64,000 bases of DNA from Rhodanobacteraceae bacterium (GCA_024234055.1 JACKOW010000005.1:248001-312000), one strand, 5' to 3'; positions 15,877 through 25,330 are shown, numbered from the stretch's first letter. Numbers and translations are program-made. Notes: generated by a model from the sequence alone, not told the origin.

Positions 15877-17527
15877 CTACCCCAAGTACTTCGTCGCAGC
15901 GAACGGCAACCAGTTCGGCCTGCACGCCAGCCGCTGGGACGAGCGACATCGGCGCCTGCGGATCACGCTGCCGGAAGCCGCCAGCGCCTGGGACTACGCG
16001 CCGTTGATCGACATGGTACGTCCCGCCAACCGATTTCAGGAGTATCGCTACCTTGGCGTGTCTGCGCTCGAATGGTTGGTTTCCATGCGTAGCCGACGAG
16101 ATCCAGACTATCCCCGTGCTCTGGAGTGGTTCTTCGCACGAATTCGTAAGGTACGGCGCAAGCTCGATCAGCGCCCGCGAGCACCGGACCATCACTATGC
16201 GGTGGAACTGGCCCGACCGCCAATGCAGCCATCATTGCCGCGCCTGCTCGCCGACCTGAACCTGCGCCGAGCCACTATCCCGCAATGGATTTCGACGCTG
16301 CGCGGATTGACCGGGAAGGGCCTGCGCGCTGAAGAGCTGCAGCAGAGCGCCCTGGTCGCGATGCTGGAAGTCGTGGGAACGGTTTGTTCGAACGAAATCC
16401 CGACGACCATCGATCGCCTGTTGCAGCGAATGGACTTGAGTCACTTGTACCCGCGCCTGGTTGTCGAATGCATGCATGGCTTCGCCACGAAAGCTGGCTG
16501 GCGAACTTGCTGCGAACGCATTGTTCCGCGGCGCAGGCGCGGCCGCGGCGCCATCGGCAACGGTCGCGACGAACTGGAGATCATCCGCTACCGACACCGG
16601 ACTTTTGGCTGGTCCTTGCTCCGGCGCACGCTCTTCGCTGACCTGCTCCGGGATCGGGAAGACCGATGGCTGATCCTGGACGAGCGCGGCCGACCGGTAC
16701 TGCCCAAGCTCGCTGCAGAGTTCGCCGACGAGCAACAAGCGATGGATGCCGCAGAAGCACTCATGTCGGAACGATTCCTCGCTTGGCGTCGCAGCCATGA
16801 CGCACCGCGATGGGAGGATTACAGCCTGCCCGGCGGAAATGGCTACCGGGAAATATTGGTGCAGATCGACGACTGGCCGCACAACTACCAACCGCGCCAT
16901 TTCGGCACACGCAACGTGCTGGCTCACATTCGAAGCAGCGTCCGGCAAACCATCGACGGGCGACGAGTACTGTACCTGGACGAAGTCCAGAGCGACTGGC
17001 ACGCCGACCTGCACTTCGAGGCTCGTGCCGATCTGAAGCGCCGTCGCAAGACGGTGCCCCCACCGGCACCCTTCGCCAAGGAATGGCCGTTGCTGGCCAT
17101 GAAACTCATGCTGTGGTTCGCGCAGAAGCAGCATCTGGACGGGCTCGCCTGGAGTACTCCTGAACTTCAGCGCCTACGCTGGGGATGCCATGCACCACCC
17201 GACTTTCTCTATCGCCGCGAGCTTCCGGAATCCGCCCAGCAGCTTGCCAAAATACTCAGCCTTGAATACTCATCCGCTCGATTGAACTTCCGTGGCGCCG
17301 ATAGACTGGTGGAGATCAGCGAGCAAGGCTGGAGGGTACTGGACGCAAACTCAGCTCCCATGACAAAGCCCTTCAGGCACCGGGAGCAAGCCGAGAAGTT
17401 CGCTGATCTGGTCGGCAAGCCAATGACACAGGAAATACCGGTCATCTGGCTCAACGGCTTGCCCATGATATCGGCAATACCACTTTACGGGGTCGGAAGT
17501 ACCGCGCTCTGGCTAGGCATTGGCTGA
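15851..17527 (+). CDS. Unknown protein with phage-type polyvalent-protein domain
   Basis: About 558 residues. The N-terminal half (about 1-320) is basic and unrecognised. The C-terminal part (about 325-440) has the run GNGYREILVQ, FGTRNVLAHIRSSVR, RRVLYLDEVQSDWHAD, PPPAPFAKEWPLLAMKLML and DGLAWSTPELQRLRW. I know this order of motifs from large polyvalent proteins of phages and conjugative elements (forms such as NYRE, NVLAHVRF, EIQSDWHQ, PFKKTWPLLALKR), where it forms one module in a very long polypeptide and has no assigned activity. Here it stands in a short, free-standing protein. The start is uncertain: ATG at 15851, GTG at 15860, ATG at 15863, or ATG at 15806. It is convergent with the PLD gene. 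Confidence 0.65.
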   Translation: MIGVMHNDSYPKYFVAANGNQFGLHASRWDERHRRLRITLPEAASAWDYAPLIDMVRPANRFQEYRYLGVSALEWLVSMRSRRDPDYPRALEWFFARIRKVRRKLDQRPRAPDHHYAVELARPPMQPSLPRLLADLNLRRATIPQWISTLRGLTGKGLRAEELQQSALVAMLEVVGTVCSNEIPTTIDRLLQRMDLSHLYPRLVVECMHGFATKAGWRTCCERIVPRRRRGRGAIGNGRDELEIIRYRHRTFGWSLLRRTLFADLLRDREDRWLILDERGRPVLPKLAAEFADEQQAMDAAEALMSERFLAWRRSHDAPRWEDYSLPGGNGYREILVQIDDWPHNYQPRHFGTRNVLAHIRSSVRQTIDGRRVLYLDEVQSDWHADLHFEARADLKRRRKTVPPPAPFAKEWPLLAMKLMLWFAQKQHLDGLAWSTPELQRLRWGCHAPPDFLYRRELPESAQQLAKILSLEYSSARLNFRGADRLVEISEQGWRVLDANSAPMTKPFRHREQAEKFADLVGKPMTQEIPVIWLNGLPMISAIPLYGVGSTALWLGIG

Positions 17528-17535
17528 CGGCGACA

Positions 17536-18888
17536 CTAGAGCCCCACACTTACCGGGAATCCTAACGCCCGCAGAGCCTTGCTGGTTCGAGCGTTTCTCG
17601 GCGGAAAAATGTCCGGGCGAGCCCACCCCACCAACTCCCCCAGACTGCTGAAACCAAGATGGGGAATGCGCCATTCGTCGCTGCGCGCTGATTTCCAGAT
17701 CCTCTCGGCGACCCGACCCGAACCCCAGATCACATACTCAAACGTCTCTAGGGCCGTTCGCCCGGCGGGCGAACGGGCCCTCCAAAGGACCTCACCAAAC
17801 TTGCGTACCTTGTCGTCGAACTGCTGCGGCGCGCTGGGTAGGCCCAAGTGCGCGTTTTCCCGCTTGATGGCGTGGTTGATGATGGCGTGAACGCGCGAGA
17901 TCGCATCAATGAATTCTTCCTCTGAAAGGGCTCGAATTCGATCCCGCGCCATGTACTCGCGGAGCCCTGGCGCCCAGTGCTCAATGTGCCTTTGCTCGTC
18001 TGAGTAGTCGAATCGCGACGCCTTCCACCAAGCCATCGCACCTCGCAACGCCAGTTCGGGGTTTCCAACATGGCGCTGATGAAACTCCTCGTACGGGTGT
18101 CGAGCGCCATCACGAACTTCCTTGTAGTAATAGGCGTGAAGAAACTGATCCGCCTGGACACCCGTTGGCACGTCCTCATGGATCCAAGCTGGTCGATTCT
18201 CGGCGCGGGATACCTTCTCTCCTATGGATCTCATGATCTGCAAAGTTTCATTCCATTCCTTCTCGAACGCCTGGAACCTCGCCTCAATCGATCTCTTTTT
18301 TCGCACATGAGCAAGCCCCTGCAGCCGCGGCAAGAGGCGCTGCTGCTCGAATTGCTGCTCCAAGCGCGACTGCTGAACAAAAAGTGACTGTCGCTGCTCC
18401 CAGATGCGCTGCTGCTCGCGTTGAACTTCCTCGGTAAGCGCATGCGATCGATCATCTACACGTTCGAAGAAGTCTCGAAGGGATTCCTCCATCCCGCTTT
18501 CCAGTAGATCGTCATGCGACAGGTAGACTCCGGCCTCAATGTTTCCGAACCAGGCGCGATCTGTCAGATTCGCGGACCCCAGGTAGGCTCCCGAGTCCAC
18601 CCACCAAATCACCTTTGAATGAAGAATGTCTGGGACTAGCTTGCATTGCAGGTTGGCGCTTCTTAAGTTTATGAACCAGGCCAGAACTTCTGGATGCACT
18701 GCAACCGAAGCGTCATATCGACAGTAGAACTGCAAGGGTTTCAAGCTGCGCTCGCAGGCATGAAACAACTTCATGTTGTCGATGTGGGCATATGCCACTG
18801 CGGCCCGGACACGTGAGCAGCTGTCCATGTTTTCAATCAATAGCGACTCAAGCAGTTCGTTATTCAGCCCACCAGCAACAAGTTTCAC
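17536..18888 (-). CDS. Phospholipase D-like protein with coiled coil
   Basis: A 450-residue protein. The N-terminal 115 residues form one PLD-like domain with the signature LHSKVIWWVDSGAYLGSANLT: H90, K92 and the GSANLT end (104-109), lacking the usual aspartate spacing of a full HKD motif. A helical, Q/E/R-rich segment follows (about 125-230, with QREQQRIWEQRQSLFVQQSR and similar), then an unrecognised C-terminal domain with several tryptophans. Single-HKD proteins often dimerise and act as nucleases, including in defence islands. I chose the GTG at 18888, which has AGGAG seven bases upstream, over a TTG at 18915. It is divergent from hsdR, with a shared 130-base control region. Confidence 0.75.
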   Translation of the reverse strand: MKLVAGGLNNELLESLLIENMDSCSRVRAAVAYAHIDNMKLFHACERSLKPLQFYCRYDASVAVHPEVLAWFINLRSANLQCKLVPDILHSKVIWWVDSGAYLGSANLTDRAWFGNIEAGVYLSHDDLLESGMEESLRDFFERVDDRSHALTEEVQREQQRIWEQRQSLFVQQSRLEQQFEQQRLLPRLQGLAHVRKKRSIEARFQAFEKEWNETLQIMRSIGEKVSRAENRPAWIHEDVPTGVQADQFLHAYYYKEVRDGARHPYEEFHQRHVGNPELALRGAMAWWKASRFDYSDEQRHIEHWAPGLREYMARDRIRALSEEEFIDAISRVHAIINHAIKRENAHLGLPSAPQQFDDKVRKFGEVLWRARSPAGRTALETFEYVIWGSGRVAERIWKSARSDEWRIPHLGFSSLGELVGWARPDIFPPRNARTSKALRALGFPVSVGL

Positions 18889-19020
18889 CGAACCACTCCT
18901 GCCAAACGAAAGCAAAGAGAGGGCTTATGCACAATTTCCATCCTGCAAGTCCAGGTCCGCACGGGCTGACCGACGTCTCAGCTATCCTCGAAAGCTCATG
19001 CAAGGTTGCAACCTGACGCC
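18889..19020. promoter_or_regulatory. Divergent control region, PLD protein and hsdR
   Basis: The only gap between the two outward-reading defence-type genes, so the promoters for the PLD gene and for the hsdR operon should lie here. It contains AGGAG for the PLD gene; I see no clear ribosome site for hsdR. Confidence 0.5.
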
Positions 19021-21162
19021 ATGTCGAAAACCGAGGCCTTCTCGCGCGCGCTGATAGACGCCCAGCTTTCGGAAGCCGGCTGGAAGGTCACTGATGGCGT
19101 GAGCGTGCGTTTTGAGGAGACCCTGAGCGACGGAAAGCGCGCGGATTACGTGCTCTGCGACCGCCACGGCCGCGCGCTCGCGGTCGTCGAAGCGAAACGC
19201 ACCAGTCGAAATGCGGCGGATGCCGCCGAGCAGGCAGTCCACTACGCCCGCGTGCTTGATGTGCCTTTCGTGTTTCTCGCCAATGGTCGCGAGGTGCGCT
19301 GCTGGGAATGGCAGCATGAGGCGCACCCTCGGCCTGTGGCCACCTTCTTCAGCCAAGCGGACCTGGAACGCCGCGCAGCTAGCCGCATGCTTCGCCGCGA
19401 TCCGCTCGCAGTACCGCTAGACAAGCGCATCGCTGGGCGCGACTACCAGCGAGCTTGTATCGACAAGCTTTGCCAAGAGATCGGCCTTGGCCGACGCAAG
19501 CTGCTGGTCGAAATGGCAACCGGCACCGGCAAGACACGCACGGCTGCGGCGCTGATCAAGCGCCTGTTCGAGGCCAACCTTGTCACTCGCGTGCTGTTCC
19601 TGGTGGATCGCATCACACTCGCGACGCAGACGGACGAATCGTTCAACGAACACCTCACGGAACTACCAACCTACGTGCTTCGCGCCGGCCGACGCTTCGA
19701 CGACGGCAAGCGCATCACAATCACCACGCTGCAAAGCATGGTGAACGTCTACCGCGACTATTCCTCAGGCTACTTCGACCTGGTAATTACCGACGAATGT
19801 CATCGCAGCATCTACGGCCAGTGGTCGGGGGTGCTGAAACACTTCGACGGAATCCAGGTCGGCTTGACTGCCACCCCCTGCGTGGCAGGAGAGGGCGAAG
19901 GCGGCGACGATGAGACGGCTTTCGTGCGCGACACTCTGCGTTTCTTTGAAGTCGATCGCCCGACCTACAGCTACGGCATCCGTCAGGCGATTGCCGATGG
20001 CTGGCTGGTGACGTACCAAATCTACAAGGCTAAAACGGTCAAGACCGCTGCCGATGGCGGCTTCGAGGTGAAGAAGACGGAACTCGACTGGTCCGCGATG
20101 GACGCATACACCGTCGCCGAACTCACCCGTGCCTTTGGAGACGCCAACACGATCACGGTAGATCCCAGCGCACTGGAACGCCGATTCACTATTCCGGAGC
20201 GCAACCGAGCCATTGTGCGTGAGTTCCGCGAAGTGATGCAAAAAGGCTACCTCGACCGCAATGGTATGCAGCGCAAGCCGATCCCCGGCAAGACTGTGGT
20301 GTTTGCCGTCACCAAGCAACACGCAGAGACTCTGGCGCGCCTGTTCGACGAAGCCTTCGCCGACGAGAAGCCCCATCCCTCGGTGCGCTACGCGGATTAC
20401 GTGGTCTCCGAAACCGGCGCGGACGATACCTGCGACGCTTTCGCCAAGATCAAGCGCTTCAAGAAGGAGGCATTTCCGCAAATCCTGGTATCAGTGAACA
20501 TGCTCGATACCGGTTTCGACTTCCCTTCTCTTTTGAACCTGGTGTTCGCGCGCTACACGCGCTCGGCAATCCTGTACCGCCAGATGCGCGGGCGCGGATC
20601 CCGCAAGGCGCCCAACAAGCAATCGTTCACGATGTTCGATTTCGTTGGCGTCACCGATGCCCATGAGGAGAACGACGAAATGATTGAGGGCGGTGTGATC
20701 GGCGTGCGCCAGCCACGCAGGCCAACGCCGACGCGTCGCCTGCTGGCGCTCGACATCGACGATCAGATCGATCCAAGTACCCGTGCCTGGGTCACGCTGG
20801 ATGAGGAGGGTCGGGTGGTCCAGCCTGATGCCATTGAAGCCCGCGCCCAGACGCTCGGCGCGCGCTTCGAGGCTTGGCTGCTCGCCTGTGAGGCTAAACT
20901 CGATGCCGAGCAACGCCGATGGCTCTCTTTGGTTGGTAGCACGCTGCGGGCGAATGCGGCTACGCTGCAGGACTTCACAGCGGATCACCTGGACTTCTTC
21001 CAGGCTTTCACTTCACTCGGCGGTCAGGCCCGCGCGCGTCAGTTGTTCGGCGGCCGGCAGGCACTCGACGATCTGTTATCGACTCTGTCGCTGGCCATAT
21101 TCTCTTCCGACTCACCTTCAGGCACCGGCGAACAGCCGTCTGCAGCCGATCCGTTGCACTAG
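19021..21162 (+). CDS. hsdR: Type I restriction enzyme, R subunit
   Basis: A 713-residue motor and nuclease subunit, a little shorter than usual EcoEI-type HsdR (about 800). The N-terminal nuclease has the PD-(D/E)xK pattern ADYVLCDRHGRALAVVEAKR near residue 45. The helicase core follows: Walker A EMATGTGKTRTAA, DECH box ITDECHRSIYGQW, a linker, then VSVNMLDTGFDFPSLLNLVF and YRQMRGRGSR as motifs V and VI. It cleaves unmodified DNA after translocation, in complex with HsdM and HsdS. I chose the ATG at 19021; the reading frame is open a little further to a TTG. hsdM starts nine bases after its stop. Confidence 0.92.
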   Translation: MSKTEAFSRALIDAQLSEAGWKVTDGVSVRFEETLSDGKRADYVLCDRHGRALAVVEAKRTSRNAADAAEQAVHYARVLDVPFVFLANGREVRCWEWQHEAHPRPVATFFSQADLERRAASRMLRRDPLAVPLDKRIAGRDYQRACIDKLCQEIGLGRRKLLVEMATGTGKTRTAAALIKRLFEANLVTRVLFLVDRITLATQTDESFNEHLTELPTYVLRAGRRFDDGKRITITTLQSMVNVYRDYSSGYFDLVITDECHRSIYGQWSGVLKHFDGIQVGLTATPCVAGEGEGGDDETAFVRDTLRFFEVDRPTYSYGIRQAIADGWLVTYQIYKAKTVKTAADGGFEVKKTELDWSAMDAYTVAELTRAFGDANTITVDPSALERRFTIPERNRAIVREFREVMQKGYLDRNGMQRKPIPGKTVVFAVTKQHAETLARLFDEAFADEKPHPSVRYADYVVSETGADDTCDAFAKIKRFKKEAFPQILVSVNMLDTGFDFPSLLNLVFARYTRSAILYRQMRGRGSRKAPNKQSFTMFDFVGVTDAHEENDEMIEGGVIGVRQPRRPTPTRRLLALDIDDQIDPSTRAWVTLDEEGRVVQPDAIEARAQTLGARFEAWLLACEAKLDAEQRRWLSLVGSTLRANAATLQDFTADHLDFFQAFTSLGGQARARQLFGGRQALDDLLSTLSLAIFSSDSPSGTGEQPSAADPLH

Positions 21163-21171
21163 GAACTCCCC

Positions 21172-22800
21172 ATGCCCATGACCCCCGATCTGCGCCGCAA
21201 GGTTGATCAGATCCGCAACGATCTGTTCGGCGGCGGCTACCCGGACCCGGTGTCCAATGCCGAGCAACTGGCTTTTCTGTTCTTTTTCTATCTGATGGAA
21301 AGCCTGGACCAGCAGAACGCTGCACGGGCGCGCGTGCTGCGACAACCGTACACCAGCCCATATGCCGGTGAATGGACTCTGCGCAACCCCATGAATGCGC
21401 TTACGCCCGGCACCACGCGGATTCCGGCTGAACGCTTCCGCTGGTCGGTCTGGGCGCGCGGCCTGTCCGGCGAGAATCTGGTGCGCTTCGTGCGCGACGA
21501 GGTGTTTGCATTCCACGCCGAGATGGCGGCCGACGCCGCAGTGAATTTCATGGATGGCGCGCGCCTCGGCATCGACGAGCCGGCGGTACTGACCAAGCTC
21601 GTGACCGACATCGATGCGCTGCGCCTGAACGAAGCCGACGCCGATACCAAGGGCGATCTCTTCGAGCATGTGCTACGACAGATCAAGCAGGCTGGCGAAC
21701 TCGGGCAGTTCCGCACACCGCGCCACATCATCCGCACCATTGTCGACATGGTCGATCCGCGCATCGGCGAGACCATCTACGATCCTGCAGCGGGGACTGC
21801 GGGCTTCCTCGTGGCCGCCTACAACCACATCCGGCTGATGAACTCCTCGGAGCCGGCGACGGAAACCGTCGAGGTGGACGGCAAACCGCAGCGCCGTGGC
21901 CTCGGCGACCGCCTGCGCCAGGCCGACCAGGCGCGGCTGGAGTCGCGCACCTTTTACGGCAACGATGTCGACCCGAAGATGGTGCGCCTCGCCACCATGA
22001 ACTTGAGCCTGCGCGGGCTCCCGAACGTGCGCATCCTGCGTCGCAACGTGCTGACCAGCACCCTGGACGACGATCAGCGTGCCGAACTGGGATTGCCGAC
22101 CAGCTTTGACGTGATCCTCGCCAACCCGCCCTTCTCCGGCCGCATCGACCGCGACCGTATCGTCGACGATGTGCGCGTCGGCAATACCGGCGCCACCGAG
22201 ATCCTGTTCCTGAAGTACATGCTGGACAATCTGGCACCTGGCGGTCGTTGCGGCGTGATCGTACCCGAGGGCGTGCTGTTTGGCTCCACCGGCGCCCACC
22301 GGGAACTGCGCCGGATGCTGGTGGAGAATCACACGGTCGAAGCCGTGCTCTCGCTGCCCGGCGGCGTGTTCCAGCCGTATTCCGGGGTCAAGACCTCGGT
22401 GCTGTTTTTCCAGCAGGGCGGACACACGGAACGCGTGCTGTTCCTGCATGCCGACAATGATGGCTACAAGCTCGACGCCAACCACGACGCACCCATCGAG
22501 GCCGACGACTTGCCCGCGCTGGCCGACGTGTTCCGCCGCCGCGACGCGCGTTGGGCGGAGTGGTATTCGAAGCGCATCGCCGCCGATGACGGTTCCGAGT
22601 GGACTGCCAACTGGTGGTACGCCAGCGCCGACGAACTGCGCACGAGCGACTACAACCTCAGCGCTTCGCGGCATCGTCCGTTGAGCAAACAGCAGGCCGA
22701 GCACAGAGACCCGCTGGAACTGTTGGATGAACTGGCGGCGATTGAATTGGAGATTGCGGGGGAGGTGGAGGCCTTGCGTCAGCTCCTGGTGAATCAATGA
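21172..22800 (+). CDS. hsdM: Type I restriction-modification, methyltransferase subunit
   Basis: A 542-residue N6-adenine methyltransferase. The N-terminal HsdM_N domain starts RKVDQIRNDLFGGGYPDP; the SAM-binding motif I is YDPAAGTAGFLVAA near residue 203, and the catalytic motif IV is ANPPFSG at about 317-323. It binds HsdS and methylates adenine in the recognised sequence. It overlaps hsdS by four bases (ATGA). Order R-M-S and the length fit the EcoEI/type IB-like branch. Confidence 0.95.
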   Translation: MPMTPDLRRKVDQIRNDLFGGGYPDPVSNAEQLAFLFFFYLMESLDQQNAARARVLRQPYTSPYAGEWTLRNPMNALTPGTTRIPAERFRWSVWARGLSGENLVRFVRDEVFAFHAEMAADAAVNFMDGARLGIDEPAVLTKLVTDIDALRLNEADADTKGDLFEHVLRQIKQAGELGQFRTPRHIIRTIVDMVDPRIGETIYDPAAGTAGFLVAAYNHIRLMNSSEPATETVEVDGKPQRRGLGDRLRQADQARLESRTFYGNDVDPKMVRLATMNLSLRGLPNVRILRRNVLTSTLDDDQRAELGLPTSFDVILANPPFSGRIDRDRIVDDVRVGNTGATEILFLKYMLDNLAPGGRCGVIVPEGVLFGSTGAHRELRRMLVENHTVEAVLSLPGGVFQPYSGVKTSVLFFQQGGHTERVLFLHADNDGYKLDANHDAPIEADDLPALADVFRRRDARWAEWYSKRIAADDGSEWTANWWYASADELRTSDYNLSASRHRPLSKQQAEHRDPLELLDELAAIELEIAGEVEALRQLLVNQ

Positions 22801-23963
22801 CCGTGAAGTTCTCCCAACTTGGCGAACTATGCGACGTTCGGATAGGCCGAACACCGCGGCGCGACACACCCACGTTCTGGGGCGGCGACCGGCCGTGGGT
22901 AACGATCTCCGAACTCGACGGCTCGGAGATCTTCGGGACCAAAGAATGCATTACGAGGTTAGCCGCTGAGTCGACTATGCCTCCAATCGTGCCGGCAGGA
23001 ACGTTGCTGTTCAGCTTCAAGCTCTCGATCGGAAAGATGGCTGTTGCGGGTATTCCGCTCTATACCAACGAGGCGATTGCGGCCCTCGTCATCAAAGACT
23101 CAACTGTTCTGGATCGCGGTTACCTTCGGTACGCGCTACTTGGCTCATCCGTCTCTTCGGGGGCCAATCACGCCGTCCTAGGACGCGTACTAAACAAGCA
23201 AAAGGTGGAAGCACTGCCCATCCCAATGAGGGCTCTGCTTGAGCAAAGGCGCATCGTCGATTTACTCTCCCGCGCCGAAGCCATCCTCCGCCTCCGCCGC
23301 GAAGCCCAGCGCAAGGCCGCCGAACTGATCCCGGCCCTGTTCCTCGACCGCTTCGGCGACCCGGCGAGCAACCCGAAGGGCTGGCCCATGAGTCCGCTGG
23401 GCAATCTGCTGGCCGCATGCGACTACGGCACCAGTCGCAAGGCGAGCATTGATGGCGCCGGGATTCCGGTCCTTCGAATGGGCAATGTCGACTATGCGGG
23501 CGACTTGGACCTAACCGATCTCAAGCACGTCGAACTCGACCCCGGTGAACTCGCCCGTCAGGCACTGCATCCCGGCGATCTACTGTTCAATCGCACCAAC
23601 AGCAAGGAACTCGTCGGCAAGACCGGGCTCTGGGACGGCCGATGGCCTGCAGTCGCCGCCTCCTATTTCATAAGACTCAGAGTCCGCAGCGATCTGGTGC
23701 TCCCGGAGTACATCTGGGCTGCCATGAACTCGAAGCACATGAAACGCGTCCTGTTCGCCACCGCCCGCGGCGCCATCGGCCAGGCCAACATCAACACACA
23801 GGAACTCAAGGCCTTTGAACTGATGGTCCCGCCACTCGAACTTCAGCGGCGATTCGTCGAGGAAATCGCGGCAGTCCGTTCTATCCAGGCGACCCAAGAT
23901 CAGGGGAGCCGAACTGCTCAAGCCACCTTCGACGCCCTGCTGCATCAAGCATTCGCAAAGTAG
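22797..23963 (+). CDS. hsdS: Type I restriction-modification, specificity subunit
   Basis: A 388-residue subunit that chooses the DNA target. Two target-recognition domains are visible: the first opens KFSQLGELCDVRIGRTPRRD and ends before the central helix QRRIVDLLSRAEAILRLRREAQRKAAELIPAL; the second opens WPMSPLGNLLAACDYGTSRK and ends with the second helix ELQRRFVEEIAAVRSIQATQ. The QRRIV...LRR and LQRRFVEEI...R helices are the conserved spacer repeats. It overlaps hsdM; the next gene starts six bases on, so the ATPase and STAS-like genes read as part of the same transcript. Confidence 0.93.
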   Translation: MTVKFSQLGELCDVRIGRTPRRDTPTFWGGDRPWVTISELDGSEIFGTKECITRLAAESTMPPIVPAGTLLFSFKLSIGKMAVAGIPLYTNEAIAALVIKDSTVLDRGYLRYALLGSSVSSGANHAVLGRVLNKQKVEALPIPMRALLEQRRIVDLLSRAEAILRLRREAQRKAAELIPALFLDRFGDPASNPKGWPMSPLGNLLAACDYGTSRKASIDGAGIPVLRMGNVDYAGDLDLTDLKHVELDPGELARQALHPGDLLFNRTNSKELVGKTGLWDGRWPAVAASYFIRLRVRSDLVLPEYIWAAMNSKHMKRVLFATARGAIGQANINTQELKAFELMVPPLELQRRFVEEIAAVRSIQATQDQGSRTAQATFDALLHQAFAK

Positions 23964-23969
23964 AAGACC

Positions 23970-24950
23970 ATGTACGGACTCCGCCGGCTCCTGACTCGCA
24001 CGGTTCCTTTGGCTCACATCGGTCGAGATGGATTCTTCAATCCGCCAAGTGAAGCCTACTGCAGCGCCGGCTATTGGGTCGCGGTAGCGGCACGGGCACG
24101 CAGCCGCAATCTGTCAGTAGCGGACCTCAGGATTCCGGGCGACCGTTTCGGTTACGCACAAGCACTCGGCATAGAGGCTGCCCTGAATCAGACAGATAGC
24201 TACCCGTTCGGTCGCTGGCAATGCGGCGCCAATTACAGCCCGCTGGTTGTCATTGCCGGTCGCGACGATGTCGACAAGGCCACCCGAGATGTTTCGGGCT
24301 GCATCCGCACCATGTTTCCGGAGCCGGAACTGACGACCTTCGTCGCCGAACTCTGCAGCGTCGTTGGCGACCTCCACGATAACGTCTGGTCGCACGGAGA
24401 AAGCACCGGCATCTCTGCGGCGCAGCGATGGGCGGAACCAAAGACCGATCGCCAGCATTCCTGCATCGAGTTTGCGCTGGCGGATTGCGGGCGAGGCTTT
24501 CTGGGCGAACTGAATCGCTCCGGAGTCAGTCGCCGCCATGGCATCACCAATCACCAGGACGCCATAGATTGGTGCCTGCAGAAGGGTCACTCCAGCAAGA
24601 AGCGCGATGACGATGAATGGGCGCAGCAGCTGCCGGAAGATGCTATGGGCAATCCGATTGGACGCGATGCGAGGCCCGCGAGCGATGGCAACCATCACAT
24701 GGGACTCGGCCTGTTCAAGCTGACCTCCCTGGTGACACGCTATGGAGGCAATTTGTGGCTGGCTTCGGGGGATATGCTCCATTTGATTGACCAGTCCGGC
24801 CGCTCGTCCTACATTCACTGTTCCTGCCCTTGGCAGGGTGTAGCCTTGGCTTGCCGGTTCTCTACCAGCCGCGTGCGCCAGCGTGCAGCGGACACGAAAC
24901 CGGACGAACTTGGCCAATCGCTTCTCGACCTGATGGGGAGCCCACCATGA
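23970..24950 (+). CDS. GHKL-type ATP-binding protein in the hsd operon
   Basis: A 326-residue cytoplasmic protein. The last two-thirds carry GHKL ATPase motifs: N box DLHDNVWSHG (134-143, with aspartate for the usual glutamate), G1 box ADCGRG (171-176) and G2 box GNHHMGLGLFKL (240-251). There is no H box, membrane segment or receiver, so it is not an ordinary sensor kinase; the layout is closer to anti-sigma/kinase proteins of the RsbW type fused to an unrecognised N-terminal domain (1-125). It begins six bases after hsdS and overlaps the DUF4325 gene (ATGA). The context suggests the pair controls, or adds an effector to, the restriction system; this is inference. Confidence 0.75.
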   Translation: MYGLRRLLTRTVPLAHIGRDGFFNPPSEAYCSAGYWVAVAARARSRNLSVADLRIPGDRFGYAQALGIEAALNQTDSYPFGRWQCGANYSPLVVIAGRDDVDKATRDVSGCIRTMFPEPELTTFVAELCSVVGDLHDNVWSHGESTGISAAQRWAEPKTDRQHSCIEFALADCGRGFLGELNRSGVSRRHGITNHQDAIDWCLQKGHSSKKRDDDEWAQQLPEDAMGNPIGRDARPASDGNHHMGLGLFKLTSLVTRYGGNLWLASGDMLHLIDQSGRSSYIHCSCPWQGVALACRFSTSRVRQRAADTKPDELGQSLLDLMGSPP

Positions 24951-25306
24951 AAACCGAACACGTATTCACCGACACTGATCTGGCATCGCGGCACTCGGCC
25001 GCGAGGCTGCGCAAGGACATCGATGCCCTGCTCGATGACGGCCATGTCGTGCTCGATTTTTCGCAGGTGCTGGTGGTATCTGAATCCTATGCGGATGAAT
25101 TGATCGGCGTTCTGGTCGAGCAGCGCGGCCTTGCAGAGCTGTTCGAGCGCCTGCAGCTGCGCGGCGTGCGCGCGAACGTGGCACGCTCCATCGCCGCTGC
25201 CGTGCGCCAGCGGCTGGCCTTGCAGACCGCCGGAAACGATACCCTGGCCCTGTTGGCCGCCAAGGAGGCACTGGCTCGCCAAAAGGCCGCACGCGCCGCG
25301 CTCTGA
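24947..25306 (+). CDS. STAS-like (DUF4325) protein
   Basis: A 119-residue protein. The core HVVLDFSQVLVVSESYADEL (residues 33-52) is the hallmark of the DUF4325 STAS-like family, in which a serine sits where anti-anti-sigma factors are phosphorylated. Two helices follow (LAELFERLQLRGV and the alanine-rich C-terminus). It overlaps the GHKL ATPase gene by four bases. By analogy with RsbV/RsbW pairs it is a likely substrate or binding partner of that ATPase, but no sigma factor gene is seen in the island. Function unproven. Confidence 0.8.
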   Translation: MKTEHVFTDTDLASRHSAARLRKDIDALLDDGHVVLDFSQVLVVSESYADELIGVLVEQRGLAELFERLQLRGVRANVARSIAAAVRQRLALQTAGNDTLALLAAKEALARQKAARAAL

Positions 25307-25330
25307 CGATTCCCTACAGCGTGGCACTGG

